From Emticicia agri (GTDB lineage Bacteria; Bacteroidota; Bacteroidia; Cytophagales; Spirosomataceae): a stretch of 64,000 bases of DNA. The notes below the pieces were generated by a model that ran no database searches, was not told the DNA's origin, and saw only the letters and a program-made list of their open reading frames with translations. The stretch lies in contig CAMAQF010000006.1 of assembly GCA_945860265.1 (NCBI GenBank), positions 17,837 to 81,836 on the forward strand, given 5' to 3'. The stretch's first letter is position 1. Each line of letters starts with the position of its first letter. The position numbers and the translations under genes were made by a program. Below are positions 27,969 to 39,400 of this stretch, in pieces.

Positions 27969-29651
27969 TTATTTATTGTAGGCTACAATTTGATTTTTCA
28001 ATTCAAGTACTTTTTTTAGTTCTTGGTAAGGCACATCTTGTACCGCACAGTTTTTCTCTATTGCTAACTTAGCAGCAGCACCAGCTGATTGTCCCAAAAC
28101 CATAAAAACAGGCTCCATGCGAATAGAACCGTAGGCTATATGACTACTTGATACACAAATTGGAACCAATAGGTTATTGCATTCCTGTTTTTTTGGAACT
28201 ATAGATCCATAAGAAATAGAATAAGGAGCCGGTGGTTTCACGCTTATATCTCCCTCATTTTGCACATAGCCCTCCGCAGTAATATACCTTTGAACGTTAT
28301 GAGAATCGATATTATAAGAGCCCATGCCTATTGATTTCGGAGTTTCTTTCTTTTTCAAAACATCATTTTCGGTAGTAATGTATTCTCCAATCATTCGTCT
28401 GGCCTCACGAACGTACAGCTGATGCGGCCAGTTATTATTATCAATAAATTCATCCTTCGCTAAACCATAAGTCGCCATTTTTACGCGAATATCTTCCGGC
28501 ACCCGCGGGTCGTTTGCTACAAACCACTGTAAGCCAGCTTGGTAGTCAAAGTGTTGTTTTATTATTTCTTTGCGGCGTTGGTAGGAGGCTTCTGGGTAGT
28601 CGTGATTCATTCCAATATTATCTGTACTTACTGCACCGTGATTGTTGGTGTCCGTTTTTTTGTTTGGAATATTGTCAAATTTATTAAACCAGCCCCTCCA
28701 TCCCGTGGCAAATTCTCTCAATAAAAGCTCATAGTTGTTGGCGTTATAGTTTTCGGGTTTAGGAAATGGCACCCTATTTTCAGGATGATTTGTCATGCAC
28801 ATTCTAAAACAATAGGCTTGGATTCTTTTATCTTCAGATCCGTAAATACCTGGAGGGTCATTAGAAATTAAGGGTAAAACACCACTATTTGAGTCATCAG
28901 GGATTCTATAACCCGAAATGTTTGTCTTAAAATGAAGAGGTTGATGATAGACTCCTGTTTGAACGCCGTTGAATTTTTCATTATACTGTGCCATACCTTC
29001 CCTGCCTACATGGTAGCTTATTCCTGCTGCTGCCATTAAATCGCCCTCATAGGTAGCATCTATAAATACCTTTCCTTTATATTCTTTGCCTGAAAGAGTT
29101 TTAATTGCAACTATTTTTTCTTTGTTTTTTATTACTCCTTTCTCTCTATTCAGCCATTCATCCCTAAAAACTCTGATTTTATTTTCTTTTATAAAATCTT
29201 CATAAATTTTTTCCGCCACATGCGGTTCAAAAATCCACATGGTTCGGTTTTTGCCATCAATGGCTATGGTACTTTGGCCTTTGTTTCCATATTCACTTTG
29301 TTTTTGCCAAAGCCAAGCGTCTGGCTTTTGATATGCTAACCAAACTCTGTGATAAAACTCCCGCGACAGTCCTCCAATCACTTCTTTATTCCCAGTGTCT
29401 GTATATCCCAATCCCCCTGCCGATAATCCGCCCAAATGTTTGTCAGGCGAAACGATTAAAGCTGTTTTTCCAGACCTAACAACTTCTACAGCAGCAATAA
29501 CCCCAGCTGAGGTTCCGCCATAAATAATCACATCGGCTTCATATTTTCCATTTTTAGCGGCTGAAAAGTTAGCATATTTAAAGTGTGGATTGTGAGCGGA
29601 AAACAAGGGTAAAATAAGTAAAATTAAAAATGCATAAAGAAATATTTTCAT
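27969..29651 (-). CDS. Exported FAD-dependent oxidoreductase (FAD_oxidored family)
   Basis: Rossmann motif DVIIYGGTSAGVIAAVEVVRSG (from residue ~35) and the FAD_oxidored features HLGGLSAGGLGYTDTG, FIDATYEGDLMAAAG and VMGQSAGAAAKLA (as VLGQSAGAAAKLA) are all present. The track start 29753 adds a second hydrophobic-free lysine-rich stretch; ATG 29651 (MKIFLYAFLILLILPLF) gives a normal signal peptide and ~560 aa. This family is frequent in Bacteroidota polysaccharide loci; the oxidised substrate is unknown, perhaps a sugar. First gene of the minus arm, 41 bp upstream of the PL8 gene. Confidence 0.85.
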   Translation of the reverse strand: MKIFLYAFLILLILPLFSAHNPHFKYANFSAAKNGKYEADVIIYGGTSAGVIAAVEVVRSGKTALIVSPDKHLGGLSAGGLGYTDTGNKEVIGGLSREFYHRVWLAYQKPDAWLWQKQSEYGNKGQSTIAIDGKNRTMWIFEPHVAEKIYEDFIKENKIRVFRDEWLNREKGVIKNKEKIVAIKTLSGKEYKGKVFIDATYEGDLMAAAGISYHVGREGMAQYNEKFNGVQTGVYHQPLHFKTNISGYRIPDDSNSGVLPLISNDPPGIYGSEDKRIQAYCFRMCMTNHPENRVPFPKPENYNANNYELLLREFATGWRGWFNKFDNIPNKKTDTNNHGAVSTDNIGMNHDYPEASYQRRKEIIKQHFDYQAGLQWFVANDPRVPEDIRVKMATYGLAKDEFIDNNNWPHQLYVREARRMIGEYITTENDVLKKKETPKSIGMGSYNIDSHNVQRYITAEGYVQNEGDISVKPPAPYSISYGSIVPKKQECNNLLVPICVSSSHIAYGSIRMEPVFMVLGQSAGAAAKLAIEKNCAVQDVPYQELKKVLELKNQIVAYNK

Positions 29652-29796
29652 GTTTTTTTTGACTGAAATTATTAAAAACTTAATGATTTCCAAAATCCTT
29701 TGGAGGATTTTAATTTTATATTTCTTTGGTTTTTCTATTTCTATTAGTTTCATGGGTGTTCAAATAAATATTTAAAATTTCAACCTTTTCTTTATT

Positions 29797-30045
29797 TTAT
29801 ATTTCTTTGGCAATGGTCATTGGGCTTTTATTATAATATGCTTCTTTAACTTCGGGCAAGACTCCATTATCAAATAGGTAAACCATCATTTCTAAATGAT
29901 TTCTATTGATGCTTTCAATCATAGCACTAGTCAAAAACTCTGGGTGTTGAAAGTTTAAGTCAATACCTTTCGAAATATAATACCTAACTAAATCGAAATT
30001 ATTAGTTTCTACTCCAAGAAACATCTCTTTCCAATTGCCACCCAT
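29797..30045 (-). CDS. Small ankyrin-repeat protein
   Basis: 82 aa with two recognisable ankyrin units: FLGVETNNFDLVRYYISKGIDLNFQHPEFLTSAMIESINRNHLEMMVYLFDNGVLPE. No signal peptide. It ends after YYNKSPMTIAKEI, as if a third repeat were beginning, so it may be shortened. In the divergent spacer between the two arms of the polysaccharide locus; no link to it is evident. Confidence 0.65.
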   Translation of the reverse strand: MGGNWKEMFLGVETNNFDLVRYYISKGIDLNFQHPEFLTSAMIESINRNHLEMMVYLFDNGVLPEVKEAYYNKSPMTIAKEI

Positions 30046-30234
30046 AGTAACTTACTTTTTTAATTATAAAAGATTTCTATTATTGCGTTATTAAAAGTAG
30101 TTATTAATTTATAGGGTTGAAAAAAAATGAGCAAAAAATTTTTTATTTAAAAATACAGGTCTCCGAGAAATTAAAATTATTAAAGACACGAATTAAAAAT
30201 ATGATTATTAAAAAATATACTATCAAAAAAAACA

Positions 30235-30242
30235 TATATTTG
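30235..30242 (+). promoter_or_regulatory. Bacteroidota -7 box upstream of the GH116 gene
   Basis: TATATTTG fits the phylum's TAnnTTTG element, 24 bp before the ATG at 30266, giving a very short leader. No convincing -33 TTTG was seen. Confidence 0.4.
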
Positions 30243-30265
30243 ATTTTAACTTTCAGCCTTAAGTA

Positions 30266-32827
30266 ATGAAAAAAATACAATTATTTCTACTATTTCAAGC
30301 ATCCTTTGGTATTGTTTATGCTCAAAACATGTTTAATGGTTGCCCCATCTTGAAGCATTACGACCAAAGCAAATTGTTGAATATTGCTCTACCAATGGGC
30401 GGAATCGGCACAGGAACGGTTTCTTTGGGGGGAAGAGGGGAACTCAAAGCTTGGCAAATTATGAACCGACCTGGCATGAACTACAGCACCGTAACAGCAG
30501 GCAACAACGCACCTTTTTTTTCTATTTATGTAAAACCTGAAAACAAAAAGGCCATAACTAAAGCTTTGATTGGGCCACTGCATCCAAGCGAGTATCAGCA
30601 TTACGAAGGACGGCCCGTAAACAACCACGGAATGCCTAGGTTTTCATCAGCATCTTTTGATGCTTCCTATCCTTTTGGGCAGGTTAACTTGAAGGATAAT
30701 CAAATGCCTGTATTAGTAAAAATCATAGGTTTTAATCCATTTATTCCCGGAAATGCCGATGCTAGTAGCATTCCTATGGCCGTACTAAAATATGAAGTCA
30801 CCAATCCTACAAGCACTACTGTGGAAGTTGCCGTTTGTGGTACCATGCGAAATTTTATCGGTCAAGATGGGAGCTCATTTCGAAAAGATTGGAAAGGCGA
30901 CATAATACCTACAGGAGCAAAAAAGAACTTAAACACATACAGAGAGGGACCTAATATCAGAGGTATTTTCATGAATTCATCGGGCGTACCCATTACAGAT
31001 CCAGCTTGGGGTACAATAGCTTTGTCAACCCCAGAAAATAAGTCTGTTAGCTACCGTCGTTCTTCTTCCAAAAATGATTGGGAAAATGCAACTTTAAGTT
31101 TTTGGGACGATTTTAGTGCGGACGGAATATTAATTGATAAGCCTGAATTGATAGATGATAACCCTATGGCGTCTTTAGCAATTAAAAAAGTTGTACCTGC
31201 CAAATCATCGCAAGTGTTTACATTTTATATTACTTGGCACTTTCCTAACCGCATGGATTGGAACAATGATAAAACCAATATAGTCGGTAATTTTTATACC
31301 AACCAATATCAAGATGCCTGGAATGTGCTAGAAAAAGAAGTAAAGAATATTCCTAAGTTAGAAAGTGAATCTCTGAAATTTGTAAAAGCCTTTACGCAAA
31401 CCACTGCTCCGAACTACGTAAAAGAAGCCGCTCTTTTTAATCTATCTACTCTTCGATCTCAGACCGTTTTTAGGATTCCGTCGGGTCATCTGATGGGCTG
31501 GGAGGGTGTAATGGACGAATTTGGGTCTTGTGCAGGCTCTTGTACACATGTGTGGAACTACGAAACAGCCACTTCATTTTTGTATGGTGAACTGGCCAAA
31601 ACCATGCGTGACGTAGAGTTTACCTACGGTACAAAAGAAAATGGCAAAATGAGGAATAGGGTGGAACTTCCATTGGAAAAAAACTTTACAACAGACCATG
31701 TAGCCGCTGCCGACGGACAAATGGGTACAATTATGCGGTTTTATAGAGATTGGATACTCTCGGGGGATAATGAATTTCTAAGAAAACATTGGCCAAAAGT
31801 AAAAGCTGCTATGTCCTACGCTTGGGTTGAAAAAGGCTGGGATGGAAACATGGATGGCGTGCAAGAAGGCAAACAACACAACACCATGGATGTAGATTAT
31901 TTTGGCCCTAATCCTCAAATGCAATTTTGGTATTTTGGGGCTTTGAGAGCATCTGAGAAAATGGCTATTGCTATGAAGGATCTACAATTTGCAAAAAAAT
32001 GTGAATCAATTTTCAAGAAAGGGAGCGAATGGGTAGATAACAACCTTTACAATGGAGAATATTACGAGCATAAAATTACCGACCCGCTTACTTTTCAATA
32101 CTTAGACATGAAAAACCCTGACCTTAAAATACCACCATATCAATTGGGTTCCGGTTGTTTGGTAGACCAGCTTGTGGGGCAATACATGGCTCATGTTTGC
32201 AATTTAGGCTATTTGGCAAAAAAAGAAAATGTGCAAAAAGCCCTGAATTCGGTGATGAAAAATAATTTTGTAAATGCATTTGGCAATTCATTCAATAACA
32301 TGCGATCGTATGGAATGGGCGATGAGTCGGGTTTGATTATGGCCAGTTGGCCAAAAGGAAGACTGGACGTTCCGTTTCCATATTTTGCAGAAACCATGAC
32401 GGGTTTTGAATACGCTGCCGCCATAGGAATGCTCTATGAAGGACAAATTGAAAACGGACTAAAATGTATCAAAAGTATACGTGACCGTTTCGATGGGGAA
32501 AAAAGAAATCCCTATGACGAGCCTGAATGTGGACATCATTATGCCAGAGCCATGGCTAGTTGGTCTTCCATTTTGGCCTTAAGTGGGTTTAAATACAATG
32601 CTAACGAAAAGTCGATGGAATTTACAGCTACTCCAGGAATGTATTTTTGGAGTAATGGATATGCTTGGGGAACTTGCAAAATAAAAGGGAATACGGCTAA
32701 TTTTACAGTTTTGCAGGGCAAAATAGAATTAAATAAATTTTCAATTCATGGAAAAGGACATAAAGTTTTACAAAATGAAAAGTTAAGTTATGGTGGCAAT
32801 AATACTATTTCCATTTTAGTAAAATGA
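30266..32827 (+). CDS. GH116-family glycoside hydrolase (GBA2-type beta-glucosidase-like)
   Basis: Signal peptide ending IVYAQ, an N-terminal beta-sandwich (LPMGGIGTGTVSLGGRGELKAWQIMN from residue ~42, the family hallmark) and an (alpha/alpha)6 catalytic domain. The nucleophile region is CTHVWNYETA (~428) and the acid/base Asp region QHNTMDVDYFGPNP (~538), both assigned by family comparison. 853 aa, normal length. GH116 enzymes hydrolyse beta-glucosides, xylosides or GlcNAc glycosides; here it probably trims oligosaccharides. First gene of the plus arm. Confidence 0.85.
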   Translation: MKKIQLFLLFQASFGIVYAQNMFNGCPILKHYDQSKLLNIALPMGGIGTGTVSLGGRGELKAWQIMNRPGMNYSTVTAGNNAPFFSIYVKPENKKAITKALIGPLHPSEYQHYEGRPVNNHGMPRFSSASFDASYPFGQVNLKDNQMPVLVKIIGFNPFIPGNADASSIPMAVLKYEVTNPTSTTVEVAVCGTMRNFIGQDGSSFRKDWKGDIIPTGAKKNLNTYREGPNIRGIFMNSSGVPITDPAWGTIALSTPENKSVSYRRSSSKNDWENATLSFWDDFSADGILIDKPELIDDNPMASLAIKKVVPAKSSQVFTFYITWHFPNRMDWNNDKTNIVGNFYTNQYQDAWNVLEKEVKNIPKLESESLKFVKAFTQTTAPNYVKEAALFNLSTLRSQTVFRIPSGHLMGWEGVMDEFGSCAGSCTHVWNYETATSFLYGELAKTMRDVEFTYGTKENGKMRNRVELPLEKNFTTDHVAAADGQMGTIMRFYRDWILSGDNEFLRKHWPKVKAAMSYAWVEKGWDGNMDGVQEGKQHNTMDVDYFGPNPQMQFWYFGALRASEKMAIAMKDLQFAKKCESIFKKGSEWVDNNLYNGEYYEHKITDPLTFQYLDMKNPDLKIPPYQLGSGCLVDQLVGQYMAHVCNLGYLAKKENVQKALNSVMKNNFVNAFGNSFNNMRSYGMGDESGLIMASWPKGRLDVPFPYFAETMTGFEYAAAIGMLYEGQIENGLKCIKSIRDRFDGEKRNPYDEPECGHHYARAMASWSSILALSGFKYNANEKSMEFTATPGMYFWSNGYAWGTCKIKGNTANFTVLQGKIELNKFSIHGKGHKVLQNEKLSYGGNNTISILVK

Positions 32828-32877
32828 AATAAAAAATTTATTCAATATATAGCTTAAAACCTTAAAATATAATTTCA

Positions 32878-34488
32878 ATGAAGATTAATTTTTTTCTTTT
32901 CAAAACCATTTTAGTTTACTGCTGCATTTTTGTTTTTTGGGTAATTGATGGCAAGGCCCAAAGTATAAAAGATACGGCTTTTTCTGAAGCCATAAAAAAT
33001 GGACTTTTGGTAAACGAAGGCTTTAACCGAAGCATAAATTATGTGAATGCTTGGACACAAAAAGCCGACCCCAGCACGGGCTTGATTCCTCGTAATTTAA
33101 AAGATTCCTATTGGAATGCCTGGGATGCCGCCGCCGACAATTATCCATTCATGGTTTTGACAGCTTCTGTTCTAATGCCTTCGTATTTTAATAATACGGC
33201 ATTAGAAATGCTTAAAACTGAGCAAAAGATAACCTCGAGAATTGGAAAACTACCTGATACTTATTCTTTTGAAAAAAAAGGATTTTTAAACGAACAGCCC
33301 GACTCCAGCCAAATAGTTTTTGGAGCAGCCGAATATATGAAAGACGGATTAATCCCGTTGACGGAATGGTTGGGAAAAAGCCCATGGAGCGACAGAATGT
33401 TAGAAATATTGGATGATATACCTCGTATCACCAAGATGGTCAAAGAAGTGAAAGATAGCAAATTTGGAAAAAATGCGGTCGTAGAGGTCAATGGAGATTT
33501 ATTACAAGTGCTAACAAGAATGTATTGGTTTACTGGTAAAAAGGAATATTTGGATTGGGCGATAGAAATTGCAGATTATTATTTATGCACCGAAAGGTTG
33601 CCAACCAACCTAGATCGACTTCGAATTAGAGACCACGGATGTGAAATCATTTCAGGTTTGTGCGAAACTTATCTGACTACCTATTATGCTATGCCCCATA
33701 AAAAGAAACAATGGCAACCTTTCATCCACGAAATGTTAGACCGGATTTTGGAAGTAGGGAGAAATGTGGATGGGCTTTTTTACGATGAGATAAACCCGGT
33801 AACAGGAGAAATTCTTTCTAAACGGATAGCCGATAATTTTGGATATACATTTAACGCCTACTATTTTGTGAATCAAATTGATTCTAAACCCGAGTACCTC
33901 CAAGCCGTGAAAAAAGCTTTGAATACCTTAAACCAAAACTACCGAAATCATGACTGGGAGGGCAACGCTGACGGTTATGCCGATGCCATAGAGGGTACTT
34001 TGAATTTGTATAACAGAGAGCCAATACCTTCGGTAAAAGATTGGCTCGATAGTGAAATAAAAGTCCTATGGGGATTTCAGAAATCAGACGGAATTATTGA
34101 AGGCTGGCACGGAGACGGCAATTTTGCTAGAACTACCCTCATGTATTGCCTCTGGAAAACCCAAGGGATTGTTCCTGTTCCTTGGAACGACCAACTTCAG
34201 ATTGGAGCTGTAAATGATAAGGGTAAGTTAAAAATTGCTATTAGTTGTAAAACAGGTTGGGAAGGTATACTCAGATTTGATATTCCACGCTTCAGAGATT
34301 TTATGAACTTTCCTGTGGATTATCCGAGAATAAACCAATTTCAGCAATGGTACACGTTAGATACTTCTAAAAATTATTCTGTAAAAATAGGCAACCAAAA
34401 ACCTAAGAATAGTGAAGGGAAAATTCTTGCAAGTGGTTTGACCGTGAATATTAAGCCAAATGAAACCCTTTACATAACAATCAATTAG
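32878..34488 (+). CDS. Secreted (alpha/alpha)-toroid protein, glycosidase/lyase-like, function unknown
   Basis: Signal peptide (TILVYCCIFVFWVIDGKAQ) and about 510 residues dominated by amphipathic helices with scattered aromatic-acidic motifs (DSYWNAWDAAADNYPFM, RIRDHGCEIISGLCE, DWEGNADGYADAIEGTLNLY, EGWHGDGNFARTTLMYCLW), a picture of six-hairpin or (alpha/alpha)6 glycosidases and lyases. A short beta C-domain follows. I cannot assign a CAZy family. 50 bp after the GH116 gene and 11 bp before the next, so co-transcribed. Confidence 0.7.
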   Translation: MKINFFLFKTILVYCCIFVFWVIDGKAQSIKDTAFSEAIKNGLLVNEGFNRSINYVNAWTQKADPSTGLIPRNLKDSYWNAWDAAADNYPFMVLTASVLMPSYFNNTALEMLKTEQKITSRIGKLPDTYSFEKKGFLNEQPDSSQIVFGAAEYMKDGLIPLTEWLGKSPWSDRMLEILDDIPRITKMVKEVKDSKFGKNAVVEVNGDLLQVLTRMYWFTGKKEYLDWAIEIADYYLCTERLPTNLDRLRIRDHGCEIISGLCETYLTTYYAMPHKKKQWQPFIHEMLDRILEVGRNVDGLFYDEINPVTGEILSKRIADNFGYTFNAYYFVNQIDSKPEYLQAVKKALNTLNQNYRNHDWEGNADGYADAIEGTLNLYNREPIPSVKDWLDSEIKVLWGFQKSDGIIEGWHGDGNFARTTLMYCLWKTQGIVPVPWNDQLQIGAVNDKGKLKIAISCKTGWEGILRFDIPRFRDFMNFPVDYPRINQFQQWYTLDTSKNYSVKIGNQKPKNSEGKILASGLTVNIKPNETLYITIN

Positions 34489-34499
34489 ATTAAAAAAAG

Positions 34500-35726
34500 A
34501 TGAAAAATTTAGTTTTAGTTTTAAATTTAATAGCAACCTTAACATCTTGCATGCAAAATCAAAAAAATGAGACATCAAGCATTTTCTATAAAAAAGGAAG
34601 TTTTGGATATGACCTCCATTTTCTAAAAACACACCACAAAGATTTGTTGGTTTTAGAGGATGATCACTCAGATGCCCAAATAATAGTACTACCTGCCTAC
34701 CAAGGAAGGGTAATGACAAGTACGGTAGATGGAAACGAAGGGACAAGTTTTGGCTGGGTAAACCACGAGCTGATTGCAAGTGGAAAATCCTCTGAACACA
34801 TTAGCCCTTTTGGAGGAGAAGAACGGTTTTGGTTAGGACCAGAAGGAGGTCAGTTTTCTATTTATTTCAAAAAAGGTGTAGATTTTACTTTCGACAACTG
34901 GTTTGTTCCCAAGGAAATTGATTCGGAATCGTTTAAATTAACTTCCGTTTCAAAAAAAGAAGCCAACTTCGAAAAGGAAATGTTGCTAGAAAACTACTCG
35001 GGAAATAAATTTGATCTAAAAGTAAACCGAAACATAAAACTACTTGACAAAGCAAGTATTGAAAAATTCCTTGACTTTAAACTTCCCAATGCCGCAAAAG
35101 TTGTAGGCTTTAGGTCGGAAAACATAGTGACTAATCAAGGCATAACAAAATGGGATAAAAATTCTGGAATGCTATCTATTTGGATTTTAAGCATGCTCAA
35201 TGCCGACGAGAAAACTACCGTTGCTATTCCCTATAAACAAGGCGACGATTCGATTTTAGGTAAGATTGTGACAGACGATTATTTTGGCAAAGTGCCTGGT
35301 GAAAGGCTGAAAATTAATGAGGGGCTGTTGCTGTTTAAAGCCGACAGTAAATATCGTGCTAAAATTGGTGTTTCTCCAAAGCGTGCTCTTCCCTTGGTGG
35401 CAAGTTATGATGCACTCCATGGCGTTTTGACGTTTGCTAGTTTCACTCTTCCAAAAAACAAATTGGACTATGTAAATTCTATGTGGAAAATTCAAGAAAA
35501 GCCATTTGATGGAGATGCCATTAATGCCTACAACGATGGCCTAAATCAGGGCAAACAGCTTGGGAAGTTTTATGAAATTGAAAGTTCATCTCCTGCGGCC
35601 GAATTGGCTCCTGGAGAATCCATAGAGCATTCACATTCAACCATCCACATAAAAGGTAGTCGCAATGATTTAAATAAGATTTCTTTAAAACTATTGGGTG
35701 TTAGCATTGATGCTATTCAAATATAA
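34500..35726 (+). CDS. Lipoprotein of a Bacteroidota DUF (DUF6786-like)
   Basis: Lipobox ATLTSCMQ (Cys17) then a ~390-aa beta-rich domain with ILPAYQGRVMTSTVDGNEGTSFGWVNHELI and SPFGGEERFWLGPEGGQFS; the GGEERFWLGPEGGQ signature is what I recall from a family annotated DUF6786, whose fold may be aldose-epimerase-like (inference). Found in polysaccharide loci next to GH and lyase genes. Last of three tightly linked genes; a 772-bp spacer follows. Confidence 0.65.
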   Translation: MKNLVLVLNLIATLTSCMQNQKNETSSIFYKKGSFGYDLHFLKTHHKDLLVLEDDHSDAQIIVLPAYQGRVMTSTVDGNEGTSFGWVNHELIASGKSSEHISPFGGEERFWLGPEGGQFSIYFKKGVDFTFDNWFVPKEIDSESFKLTSVSKKEANFEKEMLLENYSGNKFDLKVNRNIKLLDKASIEKFLDFKLPNAAKVVGFRSENIVTNQGITKWDKNSGMLSIWILSMLNADEKTTVAIPYKQGDDSILGKIVTDDYFGKVPGERLKINEGLLLFKADSKYRAKIGVSPKRALPLVASYDALHGVLTFASFTLPKNKLDYVNSMWKIQEKPFDGDAINAYNDGLNQGKQLGKFYEIESSSPAAELAPGESIEHSHSTIHIKGSRNDLNKISLKLLGVSIDAIQI

Positions 35727-36163
35727 AAATTTCTCCATCTGTATTACCTTAAATGTGACAAGCCAGAAAGGCTATTTTAAATATTTTCCAGGTATGCTGT
35801 ATATCTCCATCGTATGTGCGAAAAGCTATTTTTACCCGCAGAAATAGTGTTTTATATTAGAAAGCAAAAAAAGTTTATTAGGTAAAATACTCTTTATTTT
35901 ACTTCAATCAAAGACCGAAATACACCCTTGTGAAGGTCGGTGCCTTTGCGTAGCATGGGTTTTTTATGACTAAATTAAGCTGTGTAAACAGGAATCCAGT
36001 AGGGCCGGCATTGTCTTAAAAGAAAAAGAATATTTGAATAGTTTTGTACCAATTATGATAGAACACTGATTGGTCAGTTAGTATTTATATTTTGTGATTT
36101 GGATTAAAAATCCTCAAAATCTAGCTTCGACATCGGGAAGATATTGAAGAGCGAAGAACCAAA

Positions 36164-36179
36164 GGCTTTTAGAAAAGCC
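36164..36179 (+). terminator. Hairpin in the spacer before susC
   Basis: GGCTTTT-AG-AAAAGCC, 7-bp perfect stem, no strong T-run. The 772-bp spacer (35727-36498) otherwise has only AT-rich sequence and no gene. The length suggests a regulated promoter for the Sus genes. Confidence 0.3.
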
Positions 36180-36368
36180 ACTACCAGCTTTAAATAATTA
36201 AAATAGTTTTCTATAAATAGCCTTGAAATTATTGGATAGTAGTCGATCATTGTTTAAAATTAACATGACTAGTCAACAAGGAAATTAAATCCAATAATAA
36301 AAACATTATTTATCAAAATAGTATTAATAAAAGGTAAAATCACATTAGTAATAGTAATATCAAAAACG

Positions 36369-36376
36369 TATTTTTG
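36369..36376 (+). promoter_or_regulatory. Candidate -7 box for susC
   Basis: TATTTTTG matches TAnnTTTG, about 120 bp upstream of the SusC ATG, leaving a long 5' UTR as often seen for SusC genes. Confidence 0.35.
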
Positions 36377-36498
36377 TTTAAATAATTCCATGAAAAGTGC
36401 AATTTTATCATTAACGACCTAAATGTTACGTTAAAAGAAGAATTCTTTAAATCTAAAACCTAATTTGTTATTTAAACCTTTTAATTTTTTTTAAACGT

Positions 36499-39400
36499 AT
36501 GAAAAAAAATCAACGAGTAAGTCAATTACTTACCATTTTTTTTGGGATTGCTTTACTTTCACTACAACATTCCTTTGGTGCTGTATTCATTAAAGTTAAT
36601 GGTGAAGTAAAAGAAACTTCCGGCGAACCCATGGTGGGTGTTAGTGTGCAGATAAAAGGTACCACCAAAGGAACCAATACCGATATTAACGGGAAGTTTT
36701 CTATCGAAGTGCCGGACGGTGATGCAGTATTGGCATTTTCATTTATTGGTTATGAACCCCAAGAAATTAGGGTGGGCAATCAAAGTTTTATTAAAGTGTC
36801 TTTGAATGTGGACAGTAAAGCACTTCAAGAGGTGGTAGTGGTAGGATATGGAACCCAGCAAAAAGTAAATCTTACAGGTGCTGTTGGAGTAGCCACTTCA
36901 GAAAGAATTCAAAGTCGTCCGATTGCTAACACAGGGGAAGGTCTTCAAGGAGTTATTCCAAATCTAAATGTAAACGTTAGAAATGGTGATCCATCACAGT
37001 CTCCAACATTTAATATTAGAGGTTTTCAGTCTATCAATGGAGGAGCTCCTTTGATTTTGGTGGATAACGTTCCTATGGATATCAATCGAATCAATCCGAA
37101 TGATATAAAAAGTGTATCTGTTCTAAAAGATGCTTCGGCCGCTGCTGTTTATGGTGCTAGGGCTGCATTTGGAGTTATTTTGATTGAAACCAAATCTGGC
37201 TCAGCAGGTAAAGTTCAAGTAAATGTAAGTTCTCAGGTATCTTTGGCAAAGCCTATTTTTAATATGGACGTTGTAACAGATCCTTATGAATTTGTATTGG
37301 CAAGAAACAAAGCAAACATTCGTACTAGTGGTGTACCTTCTTTCGATGATAATATGGTTCAAGGCACCAAAAAATGGTCAGAGAATCCAACCGCTGAAAA
37401 CGCATGGGGTGTTTTTAATGGCAATTTGCGTTATTATGGTAACAACAACTACCAAGACCAAATAATGACAGATTTTGCACCTACTCATCAGCATGATGTT
37501 TCGGTGTCTGGAGGTTCAGAAAAAAGCAGTTATTATCTTTCTTTGGGTCATTTAAGTAAAGATGGTTATATTAAGCCTGCCAATAATGAGAAGTTTAAGC
37601 GTTACAATTTAATGATGAAAGCCGATTTTAAAATTAATAAATGGCTTACTTTAAACGAAAAAGTTATTTTTAATCAGCAAAACAGCGATAAACCTCACTT
37701 TTATAATTGGGACGTAAATATAAATACACTAGCTCGTGTTAATCCTACTCAACCCATCCAGTTTCCAGATTTACCATTCTATCAAGTACAAGGAGATAAA
37801 GAACAATATGCTCCTTTAGTAGGAAAATATTTTGACGGTACAAACTGGTTTCCGTATCTTTTAGATGGTGGCCGCGAGACCTTCACGAATAATGATCTTT
37901 GGCTTACACAAGGTTTAACTTTAACACCCCTAAATGGTTTAAAAGTTATTGGTTCTTATTCTCATAATGCATTCAATAGAGAATACAAAGACGTACAAAG
38001 TAAAGTGGATGTAGTTTCTACTGACCTTAGAAACCCAAAACCAATTAGCAACGGATTCAGTGGAGACGACTGGGTAAGAAATGAAAGCAGAGTAAATAGG
38101 TATAATGTTTTAAATATTTATGGAGATTATTCTTTTCCGTTTCTACCAAAGAAACACGCTTTAAACCTTCTAGCAGGTTATAACCAAGAAGCTGCCAATT
38201 TTAGGTATTCAGGAGCACGTGCCCGTGGATTAATTACACCTTTGATTCCAAACATCGGTGCCACTATAGGTACTCAGGAAACATTTGGTGCGGAGGAGCA
38301 TTTTTCATTGCGTGGTGCTTTCTATAGATTAGGATATAATTTTAATGAGCGATACTTGTTAGAATTCAATGGACGATATGACGGATCCTCTCGTTTTCCT
38401 AAAGAAACTAGGTTTGGATTTTTCCCATCGGTGTCGGCAGGCTGGAGAATAAGCGAAGAGTCGTTTATGAAAGACGTTTCTTGGCTTTCTAATTTAAAGT
38501 TAAGAGCTTCTTATGGAACTTTAGGAAATCAAACACTTAGAGACGGCGGGGTAGAGCAATATTATCCTTACATCGCTACTTTTGGAGCTGGACGTGCTCC
38601 CTATCAATTTGGATCGGGAATGATTCCTTTAGTTGCAGCTCCAGGTTTGGTGAGCCCGGGCCTTACTTGGGAAACTGTAGTTTCTCAAAATATCGGCCTA
38701 GACTTTTCGCTTTTGAACAATAGATTGGATGCTTCATTTGATTTATATGCTAGAGATACCAAAAATATGTTGATGAATGTGGCATACCCAGATTTGTTAG
38801 GAACAAATGCCCCTAAAGAAAACGCAGCCGATTTACGCACAAAAGGATGGGAAGCCAGTGTAACTTGGAAAGACAGCAAAGGCAAAAACTTTAGTTATGA
38901 TGTAACTATTGCTTTAGCCGATGCCACTGCCACCATTACTAAGTTTACAAACCCTACAGGAGCCATTAACAATACCTTTAGAGTAGGGCAAAAGCTTGGA
39001 GAGATTTGGGGATTTGAAACGGTTGGTATCTTTCAAACTGCAGACGAAGTAAGTTTAGCCGCAAATCAATCAAGATTAGGAAATAACTGGAGGGCGGGAG
39101 ATATTCAATATGCAGATTTGAACGGAGATAAAATCATTAGTTATGGAGCCAATACAGTAGGAGACCCAGGAGATCGTAAAATCATTGGAAACTCTACTCC
39201 TAGGTACACCTTTGGTTTAAACAGTAGTGTAAGATGGAAAAATTTTCATGCAAACGTCTTTTTTCAAGGCATTGGTAGCCAAGACTTTTGGCCATCTGAT
39301 GGAAACTGGACTTGGTTTTTCCCTTTCAACGCGGGTCACGTGGAGCGTTATTATCTTACAGACACTTGGACAGAAGAAAACAGAGATGCTTACTTCCCAG

